Of a stretch of DNA of 32,070 nt, positions 16,486-23,623 are shown in pieces. The stretch is from Akkermansiaceae bacterium. GTDB taxonomy: Bacteria; Verrucomicrobiota; Verrucomicrobiia; Verrucomicrobiales; Akkermansiaceae. Under the pieces are notes generated by a model. The model made no database searches, was not told where the DNA came from, and saw only the letters and a program-made list of their open reading frames with translations. Position numbers and translations under genes: made by a program. Location: positions 1 through 32,070 of the forward strand of contig JAIPKB010000045.1 in assembly GCA_021733795.1 (NCBI GenBank), written 5' to 3'. Position 1 is the first letter of the stretch. The number at the start of each line of letters is the position of its first letter.

Positions 16486-16751
16486 GGGGGTGCATGACAA
16501 TAAGGTCAGAATTCCGCAAGCACAGGCAGGGACCGTCTTTCCGAGCGGTCCGGCGGGGGCGAGCCCGCACTTCCATCCAATCCCAAGCCACCCGGACCGT
16601 CCGCCCGCACCCATTCGCTGATCGGGAGGTCGGCGACCCCACGCCGATTTTCCCGCGCACGGGGCTGTTCCCAGCCGGACCGCCCGGAGGTCGGTCCCTG
16701 CCTGCGGTTCCCGGGGTGGCGGGGCGTTCGACTTGTTTGTCATGCACCCCC
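16486..16751. repeat. REPIN/MITE-like inverted-repeat element A (266 bp)
   Basis: Perfect 15-bp terminal inverted repeats, GGGGGTGCATGACAA at 16486-16500 and its complement at 16737-16751, enclose two small opposed hairpins: GGACCG/CGGTCC at 16530-16551 and again at 16677-16697. The arms around them (GGCAGGGACCG) are also inverted copies, so the whole element can fold into one long stem or two arm hairpins. It begins one base after the CotH stop. It encodes no protein. A closely similar copy, itself interrupted, lies at 23108-23526. Confidence 0.8.
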
Positions 16752-16843
16752 CTGATGGCGGCGGCGATAAATTGACTTGCCAAGCACGCTCCACCGCGCT
16801 CTGATCCCCGTGCCTTGATCAAGATGAGATTGGAACTAAAACA

Positions 16844-17635
16844 ATGAATACACTGAATTTGAGATTAGCGATTCCGGCCTTGGTGCTGGGGTTGTTTGTG
16901 GGTACCCGGGGTCAGGAAGAGGCCGACGTCCCCCGGGGCTGGCTGCGCATGCTGCCGGTGGGCGACGCACCGCCGTATATCCAGGAAACCCGCGGCGGGG
17001 TGCGCCATGAGGTGGACGCGCCGCAGGGGTCCGTGCCGCCCCGCGAGGTGGTGGTTCCGGCTCCGGGGAAGAGTGCCGAGGGCGAGGGGAAAGTGCGGAT
17101 GACCTTGGGACGAGTGAGTGAAGCCGTCCTGGTTGGGGTGGGGCCCGTGGTGCTTTCGGCAAAGCCGGAGAATGGCGAGCCGGCGCGGTGGACCCAGATC
17201 ATGATGCCGCGAAATTCCGCCGCGCTGGCGATCATCTTCCGCGATCCGCGGCAGAAATCCTGGGATGCCGTCCGGAGCATCGTCGTGGCGGATGACATTG
17301 GATCGTTTCCCGCGGGGACGGTAAGGTTCGTCAACGCGACGCCGTTTGAGGCGGGCGTCTCGTTCGAGGGAAAGAACACCCTGATGAAAGCCGGTCAGGT
17401 CATGCTCAAACAGCCGGCCCGGGGCGCGGCGATCAAAGACGAGCCCGTGATGGTGGCAATTCGGGATGCAAACGGCAAGACGGCGCGCGTTTTCGACAGT
17501 ACCATTTCGCAGGATGCCGGGGAGCGGACGAATGTGGTCATTTACTGGGCGGACGGTGCGAACCCGCGGCGGCCAAGCAAGGTGCTGCTCCATCGCGAAC
17601 GACCCGCGCCGCGCAAGATGCCCGGTGCCAGGTAA
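16844..17635 (+). CDS. Secreted protein of unknown function between the CotH genes
   Basis: A 263-residue protein with a signal peptide (RLAIPALVLGLFVGTRGQ; cleavage near residue 23) and no family I recognise. The mature part is beta-rich. A Pro-rich stretch (VPPREVVVPAPGK) is followed by RMTLGRVSEAVLVGVGPVVL, TVRFVNATPFEAGVSFEG and a basic C-terminal end, KVLLHRERPAPRKMPGAR. The FVNATPFEAGVSFEGK-like segment looks like an Ig-type or cupredoxin-type beta sandwich, but this is a guess. It lies 25 bases before the second CotH gene, so the two are probably co-transcribed and it may be a partner or substrate of the CotH protein. The CotH ORF extends upstream over this gene only as a shadow. Confidence 0.75.
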   Translation: MNTLNLRLAIPALVLGLFVGTRGQEEADVPRGWLRMLPVGDAPPYIQETRGGVRHEVDAPQGSVPPREVVVPAPGKSAEGEGKVRMTLGRVSEAVLVGVGPVVLSAKPENGEPARWTQIMMPRNSAALAIIFRDPRQKSWDAVRSIVVADDIGSFPAGTVRFVNATPFEAGVSFEGKNTLMKAGQVMLKQPARGAAIKDEPVMVAIRDANGKTARVFDSTISQDAGERTNVVIYWADGANPRRPSKVLLHRERPAPRKMPGAR

Positions 17636-17660
17636 CCAAACCCGAATCACTTCCCTTGCC

Positions 17661-20600
17661 ATGCCAAGATTCCTCCCAGGCCTTGCCTTCGCGTTGCTAA
17701 TCCCTGCGGTCTCCGCCGGGGTGGTGATCAACGAGGTCCACTACAACCCGCCGGAAAACCCGGTGCGGCAGGAGTTCATCGAACTCTACAACCCCGGAAA
17801 CTCCGCCGCCGAGCTCTCCGGGTGGCGCCTTTCCGGTGCCCTCGACTACGTCTTTCCCTCCGGCACCAGCATCCCCGCCGGCGGCTACCTCGTGATTGCG
17901 GAGGATCCCCCGACGCTGCTCTCGACTCTCGGTGCCACCGCGCTCGGGCCTTATGCCGGTCAGTTGGATTCCGAGGGCGAGACGGTCCGCCTGCGCGACC
18001 CGAACGACGCGGTGGTCGATGAGGTCGACTACCAGGTCGGCTTCCCATGGCCGGTGGCGTCGAATGGCGGGGGATCCTCGATCGAGCTGATCAATCCCTC
18101 GCTGGACAATGCGCTCGGAAGTTCGTGGCGCGCCTCCCAAGTGCCCCCGACGCCCGGCGCGCAGAACAGCGTCTTTGCGGCCAACGCCGCGCCGAACATT
18201 CGCAAAGTGAGTCACACTCCGGAGCAGCCGACTGCCGCCGATCCGGTGGTGATCACCGCCTTGGTCACCGATCCCGAAGGGGTGGCGACGGTGACGCTCG
18301 AGTATCAAGTGGTCGCACCGGGTGCTTATGTCCCGTCGCACCTGCCGCTGCGCATCAACAACAATGACATTTACCCCTTGGTGCCGCGCCCCGCGAACCG
18401 GTCTTACAATACCGGCTGGACCAGCGTGCCGATGCTTGACGACGGCACCAGCGGCGATTTACTGGCCGGCGATGGCATCTTCACCGTCACCCTCCCCGCG
18501 CAGGCGCACCGGACCCTCGTGCGCTACCGGATCACGGTCGAGGACGGGCTTGGCCTTGCCGCCCGGGTGCCCTACCCGGACGACGAGTCCCTGAACTTCG
18601 CCTATTTCGTCTATGACGGCGTCCCGTCCTACGCCCGCAACTCTCCGGCGATCTTGCAAACCCTGCCGGTTTACCACCTGATCACCCGCGGGCAGGACTA
18701 TGCCCAGTGCTTCGCCTACAACGGCGCCGACCAGATCAACCAGGGCAGCGACGCGCGGTTTTTCTACAACTGGAGCGGCACGTTGGTCTACGACGGGGTG
18801 GTCTACGATAACATCTCCTACCGCTTGCGGGGAGCGAATGGCCGCTACTACCTGCAGGGCAAGCGCTCGATGCGCTTCCGCCTCAACGACGGATCCTACT
18901 TCCAGGCCCGCGACCAGCTCGGCAAGAAGTATCCGAAGATGTGGCGCACCCTGACCACCGGCAAGGGCTTCGACAACCGCCAGACCCAGACCTTCGCGCT
19001 CAACGAGGCCATGAGCATGTATCTCTTCAACAAGGTCGGCGTGCCGGCTCCCGATACGCACTGGGTCCACTGGCGCGTGATCGACGGCGCGGACGAGGCG
19101 CCGGACCAATGGCGGGGGGATTTCCACGGGCTGAATTTCGTCCTCGAGACCTATGACGTCCGCTTCATGGAGGCGCACGGCATGGCGAAGGGCAACCTCT
19201 ACAAGCTTATCAACCAGACCAACGACTGGCAGCGCCAGCAGCGCTATCAGGCCGCCTTCGCTCCGAGCGACGGCAGTGATCACAACTCCATCGAAAACGA
19301 TCTCGATGGCGGCGACTCGGCGAGCTACATCGCCTCCCGCGTCAACATGGACCGCTGGAACCGCTGGCACGCGCTGGCCGAGGCAACCCGCATCTATGAC
19401 TTCTGGCCGAACTCCAACAAGAACATGACCTACTACTTCGAGCCGGTCTACAGCAGTAGGAACGGCTACAAAGGCAAGCTCTGGATCCTGCCCTGGGACA
19501 CCGATGCCAGTTGGGGTCCGACTTGGAACAACGGGCACGATGTCGTCTACAACGCGCTGTTCCCGTCCTACGACGGCGGTGGCGACAGCAACAGCACCCC
19601 CGAGCTCTGGCCCGAGTACTTCAACACGGTGCGCGAGCTCCGCGACCTGCTCTGGCAGAGCGATCAGATCAATCCGCTGATCGACGAGTTCTCAGCCTTT
19701 ATCACGCCCTTCGAGGCCGCCGATGCCGCCCGCTGGAAGGGAGCGCCCGCCGATGCAGGGAGCTACAGCGGCCTCGGCGGCGCGGGCACGACCTCCTTCG
19801 CCAACTTCGCGAAGGACATGAAGAACTTCGCCTTTGTCGGTGGCAGTTGGCCGGGCGGAAACGTGGGTGCCGGCGGACGCGCCGCGTTCCTCGACACCCT
19901 CCAGGCTTCGAACGGCGAGGGCGCGCAGCTCCCCGGCACCCCGACTATCACCTATACCGGAACCGCGGGGTATCCCACCGACGGTCTCGTGTTCCAGAGC
20001 GGCAACTTCGCCGATCCCCAGGGTGTGGGCAGCTTCGCGGCGATGGAGTGGCGCATCGCCGAGATCACCGACCCGCTGGCCCCCAAGCACGATCCGACCA
20101 GGCGCTTCAAGCTGGAATGGGAGGCCGACTGGGAATCCGGTGAACTGACCACCTTCGACCAGACGCTGGTGGTGCCCACCCCGGCGGTGCGCTCGGGCCT
20201 GACCTACCGGGCCCGGGTCCGCCACAAGGATAAAACCGGGCGCTGGAGCCACTGGTCAGCGCCGGTCACCTTCACCACCACCCTGCCGGACCTTTCCCCC
20301 TACCTCGCGGGACTGGTGATCTCGGAGGTCATGTATCATCCCGCCGATCCCACCGCCGCCGAGTTGGCAGCGGGCTTCACGGACGACGACGATTTCGAAT
20401 ACATCGAACTGCACAACGTCGGTCCGGTCGCGCTCAATCTAACGGACCTGCGGCTCACCAAAGGCGTCGATTTCGACTTTCTCGGGGCGGCCATCACCGG
20501 CCTCGCTCCCGGTGAGTTCGTCCTTGTCGTCTCAAACCGCGCCGCGTTTGAAATGCGCTACGGGACCGGGCTCCCGATCGCCGGCGAATGGGAGCCCACC

Positions 20601-21623
20601 GACAAACTCAACAACGCTGGCGAGCAAATCAAGCTCTCCTTCGGCGCGGGCGACACGATCCGCGATTTCATTTACGACGATGTGGCCCCGTGGCCCACCG
20701 CGGCCGATGGGATGGGGGCGTCGCTCACGTTGGCCGATCCGGATGCGGTCCCGGACCACGGTTTGGCCGCAAACTGGCATGCCAGTTCCGCCCCGCAGGG
20801 CAGCCCCGGAACCGATGATCTCACGGGTCCATTTGCCGAGTGGATGGCGGCCCGCGGCGCCACCGATCCCGCCGCACCCTTTGGCTCGTCCTCGTTGTCC
20901 AACCTGCTCGCCTATGCGGTGGGGGCCGATCTCACCCCCACTCCCGAGGCCGCCCTGCCCACCTTGGTGATCGTGGACGAGGGCGGAACCGCCTATCCCG
21001 CGCTGCGCTATCGCGCCCGCCGGGATACCGGCGATGTCACCTGCGCCGTCGAAGTCTCCGATGACCTCGTGCGGTGGCAGAGCGGCGGTGCCTTCACTAC
21101 CCAGGTCGGGGCCCCGCAGGATAACGGTGACGGCACCGACACCCTGACAGTCCGCTCCCTCCACTCAGTCGCCTCCAAGCCGACCCAGTTCCTGCGCTTG
21201 CGCGTCGCCCTGTCCGGCGTGGGATCCGGCCCCTTCGAGGTCTGGATGACGACCCACGGTGCCAGCGATCCGTTCGCTCCCTTTGGCTCGTCCTCGCTCT
21301 CGAACTTGCTCGCCTACGCGGTGGGGGCGGATCTCGCTCCCACTCCCGAGGTCGCTCTGCCTGCGGTTTCGATCATTCAGGAAGGCGCTGCCAGCTATCC
21401 CGCGTTGCGCTATCGTGTCCGCCGGGATGCCAACGATGTCACCTATGATGTCGAGGTCTCCAATGACCTCGTGCTGTGGCAGAACGGCGGTGCCTTCACC
21501 ACCCAGGCCGGGTCCCCGCAGGACAACGGCGACGGCACCGTCACGGTGACCGTCCGCTCGCTCCAGTCCCTCGCCTCCAAGCCGACCCAGTTCCTGCGCC
21601 TCCGCGTGAGCCTCACCCCCTGA
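17661..21623 (+). CDS. Giant secreted lamin-tail / CotH-kinase protein 2
   Basis: A 1320-residue extracellular protein. ATG 17661 begins a signal peptide (MPRFLPGLAFALLIPAVSA); the longer open frame back to 17466 overlaps another gene and lacks one. Domains in order: lamin-tail (about 18-170, VVINEVHYNPPENPVRQEFI); Ig-like (about 180-317, ALVTDPEGVATVTLEY); CotH kinase (about 337-680, with YRLRGANGRYYLQGKRSMRF and LWILPWDTDASWGPTWNN, the likely metal/nucleotide site); an intermediate fibronectin-like region; a second lamin-tail domain (about 884-1055, VISEVMYHPADPTAAELAAG); then two tandem copies of the C-terminal module, from F1058 and F1192. Architecture and C-terminus match the first CotH protein, but that protein has one module copy and two chitobiase-type domains. 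The phosphorylation target is unknown. Confidence 0.88.
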   Translation: MPRFLPGLAFALLIPAVSAGVVINEVHYNPPENPVRQEFIELYNPGNSAAELSGWRLSGALDYVFPSGTSIPAGGYLVIAEDPPTLLSTLGATALGPYAGQLDSEGETVRLRDPNDAVVDEVDYQVGFPWPVASNGGGSSIELINPSLDNALGSSWRASQVPPTPGAQNSVFAANAAPNIRKVSHTPEQPTAADPVVITALVTDPEGVATVTLEYQVVAPGAYVPSHLPLRINNNDIYPLVPRPANRSYNTGWTSVPMLDDGTSGDLLAGDGIFTVTLPAQAHRTLVRYRITVEDGLGLAARVPYPDDESLNFAYFVYDGVPSYARNSPAILQTLPVYHLITRGQDYAQCFAYNGADQINQGSDARFFYNWSGTLVYDGVVYDNISYRLRGANGRYYLQGKRSMRFRLNDGSYFQARDQLGKKYPKMWRTLTTGKGFDNRQTQTFALNEAMSMYLFNKVGVPAPDTHWVHWRVIDGADEAPDQWRGDFHGLNFVLETYDVRFMEAHGMAKGNLYKLINQTNDWQRQQRYQAAFAPSDGSDHNSIENDLDGGDSASYIASRVNMDRWNRWHALAEATRIYDFWPNSNKNMTYYFEPVYSSRNGYKGKLWILPWDTDASWGPTWNNGHDVVYNALFPSYDGGGDSNSTPELWPEYFNTVRELRDLLWQSDQINPLIDEFSAFITPFEAADAARWKGAPADAGSYSGLGGAGTTSFANFAKDMKNFAFVGGSWPGGNVGAGGRAAFLDTLQASNGEGAQLPGTPTITYTGTAGYPTDGLVFQSGNFADPQGVGSFAAMEWRIAEITDPLAPKHDPTRRFKLEWEADWESGELTTFDQTLVVPTPAVRSGLTYRARVRHKDKTGRWSHWSAPVTFTTTLPDLSPYLAGLVISEVMYHPADPTAAELAAGFTDDDDFEYIELHNVGPVALNLTDLRLTKGVDFDFLGAAITGLAPGEFVLVVSNRAAFEMRYGTGLPIAGEWEPTDKLNNAGEQIKLSFGAGDTIRDFIYDDVAPWPTAADGMGASLTLADPDAVPDHGLAANWHASSAPQGSPGTDDLTGPFAEWMAARGATDPAAPFGSSSLSNLLAYAVGADLTPTPEAALPTLVIVDEGGTAYPALRYRARRDTGDVTCAVEVSDDLVRWQSGGAFTTQVGAPQDNGDGTDTLTVRSLHSVASKPTQFLRLRVALSGVGSGPFEVWMTTHGASDPFAPFGSSSLSNLLAYAVGADLAPTPEVALPAVSIIQEGAASYPALRYRVRRDANDVTYDVEVSNDLVLWQNGGAFTTQAGSPQDNGDGTVTVTVRSLQSLASKPTQFLRLRVSLTP
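20832..21233 (+). repeat. C-terminal module copy 2 (402 bp)
   Basis: First of two tandem in-gene copies. It starts FAEWMAARGATDPAAPF and carries GSSSLSNLLAYAVGADLT, AVEVSDDLVRWQSGGAFTTQ and KPTQFLRLRVALSG. The period to the next copy is 402 bp (134 residues). Confidence 0.85.
21234..21620 (+). repeat. C-terminal module copy 3
   Basis: Second tandem copy in the same gene, starting FEVWMTTHGASDPFAPF with GSSSLSNLLAYAVGADLA, VEVSNDLVLWQNGGAFTTQ and KPTQFLRLRVSLTP at the very end. It is closer to copy 2 than copy 1 is, which suggests a recent duplication inside this gene. Confidence 0.85.
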
Positions 21624-21658
21624 GCTGGCGGGCGGGAAAGGGGGGGGGTGAATGCGTC

Positions 21659-21809
21659 AGAGGCTGTCTGAAAAATGGCTTGGCAGGGACCTTTTTCCGA
21701 AAGGTCCACGAGAATGGGTAGCGAATGAACGTGCCACGGCATTTCTATTCTCAGTTCATTCGCCCGGACGCTTCGGAAAAGCGTCCCTGCCATTTTCCAG
21801 ACCGCCTCT
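21659..21809. repeat. REPIN/MITE-like inverted-repeat element C (151 bp)
   Basis: The 21-nt ends (AGAGGCTGTCTGAAAAATGGC at 21659-21679, described here only in outline) pair with 21789-21809 at 19 of 21 positions. Inside lie two opposed hairpins (GGACC/GGTCC at 21687-21707 and GGACGC/GCGTCC at 21766-21786) and a central perfect 10-bp inverted repeat (21721-21730 and 21754-21763). It follows the same plan as elements A and B but with different end sequences. It sits between convergent genes and could serve as a two-way terminator. Confidence 0.75.
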
Positions 21810-21904
21810 CAGTCATCGCCTGCGCCTGAAATCCGTACGGTCCGCCAGGATGGTCAAAGCAAGGCACATCCTTCGCGCCGCATGCTCCTGCCCACCTTCA
21901 TTTC

Positions 21905-22891
21905 CTATTTTTTCAGGCTGGCCCAAGCGCGGTCCATCCCATCCCGAAGGATCCAGGCCCGCTTGCGATCCGACGCCTCCGAGCGCGCCGCCTTGAGCAC
22001 CCGGGCGAGTTCGGCACGGGATTTTTCCGATACGCCATCGATGACTTGCAGCGCCTCACAGGTGACCTCATACAGCGCGGCACATGCGGCCGCCTCACCC
22101 TTGTTGAACAGCGGCACGCCCCGCTTGATGGCCAGCTCAATCAGCCCGGTTGGGCTTGGAGCGGCCGCTTCCGGAGTGGCCGGAATCAACACCTGGTCGA
22201 TCACGTGAATCGTCCCATTGAAGCCACCGGCAGCCTTGGCAACCTCCACCAAGGTTCTGCCACTCTTGGCGTCGGCGTTGGCAGGGGCGGCTTGCTCATC
22301 GGTAGCCGTCACCGACTCGATCTCCAGCGAGAACGGTCCGGCATTCTTGTCCGCCAGCGTGAACCCGATCGACGCGACCGCCGCCGGATTGATCGCCTTG
22401 AACGGGAGGGCACGCCCGAACGCCTGAGGCTTGAAATCGGCGAACGGAATCCGGGTTTCCTGCCATTCGCCGGCCGTCGTGGGGAGGTAGGCGCGGTATG
22501 AGGTGGCGCCCATTTGGCCGGCCGTCCGCAGGTCCAGCCAGTAGGTCCGCCCGTCGCCCCGCGCTTTCACGACGATCGCGGTGGTTCCCGACAGCTCGAA
22601 TTTCCCGGGCTTGGTACGAACGGAGGCAAAACCGCCGTTGTTTTCCAGCGAAAGCTCGCCGCTGAATAGCAAGGTCCCCTGCTCGGTGCGCTTGAATCCG
22701 CCTTTGGACACTCCTCCCATGACCCCGTCATTGACGGATGTCCAGGATTCCAGGGAATCGGCGGTCTTGAAAGTCGCCAGTTCTTGCTGGGCCGCCAGCA
22801 ACGGCAACTGCGTCAGCAGAGCGCCCAAGGCGGTGGCGATGAGCCCGCCGCGGGCGGGGGAATAGGGCTTCGTGGTTTTCATGGTATTCAT
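21905..22891 (-). CDS. CIA30-family secreted protein with shortened fasciclin-like segment
   Basis: A 328-residue protein starting MNTMKTTKPYSPARGGLIAT, with a signal peptide ending near LLAAQQ. ATG 22891 is used; the open frame further upstream runs through a repeat element and is not coding. Residues of about 40-200 form a CIA30-like beta sandwich (WTSVNDGVMGGVSKGGFKRT, YWLDLRTAGQMGATSY, IPFADFKPQAFGRALPFK, IGFTLADKNAGPFSLEIESV). At about 210-235, LVEVAKAAGGF is joined directly to NGTIHVIDQVLIP: the first and last strands of a fasciclin domain with the roughly 100 residues between them missing. A helical C-terminal domain (LAIKRGVPLFNKGEAAACAA, then LYEVTCEAL) follows. CIA30 proteins have diverse or unknown roles in bacteria, so the function here is unknown. 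Confidence 0.82.
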   Translation of the reverse strand: MNTMKTTKPYSPARGGLIATALGALLTQLPLLAAQQELATFKTADSLESWTSVNDGVMGGVSKGGFKRTEQGTLLFSGELSLENNGGFASVRTKPGKFELSGTTAIVVKARGDGRTYWLDLRTAGQMGATSYRAYLPTTAGEWQETRIPFADFKPQAFGRALPFKAINPAAVASIGFTLADKNAGPFSLEIESVTATDEQAAPANADAKSGRTLVEVAKAAGGFNGTIHVIDQVLIPATPEAAAPSPTGLIELAIKRGVPLFNKGEAAACAALYEVTCEALQVIDGVSEKSRAELARVLKAARSEASDRKRAWILRDGMDRAWASLKK

Positions 22892-22978
22892 GTTCTGTGT
22901 GGTTGTTTGGTTGTGTTTGAAAAGTCCGTTCAGCGATCTCGCCGGCAGCGAACATGGATGCAACTTACCGCGGATTCG

Positions 22979-23023
22979 TAACTTGTCAAGGTTTTGTCGA
23001 AAAAATGTAGAAATATTTTTCGA
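22979..23023 (-). promoter_or_regulatory. Possible promoter and operator of the CIA30 gene
   Basis: On the minus strand a perfect TTGACA (22984-22989) is preceded by an 8-bp perfect inverted repeat, TCGAAAAA/TTTTTCGA (22997-23004 and 23016-23023, 11-base spacer), in an AT-rich patch of an otherwise GC-rich region. The matching -10 box is poor (TAAGTT after 16 bases, three of six). The dyad just upstream of the -35 suits an activator site. The gene start is about 90 bases downstream. Confidence 0.3.
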
Positions 23024-23107
23024 AGGCGCTTGCGACCGGGTCATGGATGGCCGGAATTCGTCGATATCGTGCAAGCCATGGGTGGGAGAACAAGCGCCGA
23101 AAAGCAC

Positions 23108-23526
23108 CGGGTGCATGACAATAAAGTCAAAATTCTGCAAGCACAGGCAGGGACCGTCTCTCTGAGCGGTCCGGCGGGGGCAAGGCCGCGCTTTTATCCA
23201 ATCCCAAGCCACCCGGACCGTCCTCCCGCCCCCATTCCAGGATCGGGTTGTCGGCGACCCCACGCCGTTATTCCCGCGCACCGGGCTTTTCCCACCCGGA
23301 CCGCCCAATGCTGTTCAATTAGGAATTTCCAACCACGGATTACACGGATTGGCACGGATAGTGCTCCGCGTTTTTGTCTCTTATCCGTGTACATCCGTGT
23401 CATCCGTGGTTGAATTTATCTGTCCTTCGCTCCCAATTGAACAGTATTGCCCGGACCGCTCGGAGATCGGTCCCTGCCTGTAGTTCCCGGGGTGGCGGGG
23501 CGTTTGACTTTTTTCTCATGCACCCG
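23108..23526. repeat. REPIN/MITE-like inverted-repeat element B, interrupted (419 bp)
   Basis: A second copy of element A. The ends CGGGTGCATGA (23108-23118) and its perfect complement (23516-23526) form the terminal repeat, and the interior matches A closely (GCAAGCACAGGCAGGGACCG, GTCGGCGACCCCACGCCG, TTCCCGGGGTGGCGGGGCG). The opposed GGACCG/CGGTCC hairpins are kept. The right half is split by a 145-bp insertion at 23305-23449. It lies between the divergent CIA30 and SDR genes. Confidence 0.8.
23305..23449. mobile_element. Nested 145-bp palindromic insertion inside element B
   Basis: The segment is flanked by a perfect 10-bp direct repeat, CCCGGACCGC (23295-23304 and 23450-23459), as a target-site duplication would be. 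Its ends are inverted repeats (CAATGCTGTTCAATT at 23306-23320, pairing 14 of 15 with 23435-23449). The interior is a near-palindrome of CACGGAT units (23331-23360 against 23381-23411), able to form a hairpin of about 30 bp. It encodes no protein, so it is a non-autonomous element moved by machinery elsewhere. Confidence 0.75.
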
Positions 23527-23553
23527 AAAAACGCCGGGAAACGACATTTCCGC

Positions 23554-23582
23554 TTGCCATGATGCAAATATTTGTGTAAGGC
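23554..23582 (+). promoter_or_regulatory. Possible promoter of the SDR gene
   Basis: TTGCCA (23554-23559) and TAAGGC (23577-23582) are 17 bases apart. The spacer holds the perfect AT-rich palindrome CAAATATTTG (23565-23574). It sits about 40 bases before the ATG. The -10 match is weak, so this is tentative. Confidence 0.25.
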
Positions 23583-23623
23583 ATGTGTAGAAAGCATCAA
23601 TTTCCAGAATCAACTCAACCGCA

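Noticed and set aside
16486-16751. Overlapping ORFs within element A
   Set aside because: The frames arise from palindromic repeat DNA and appear in several readings; the repeat structure explains them better.
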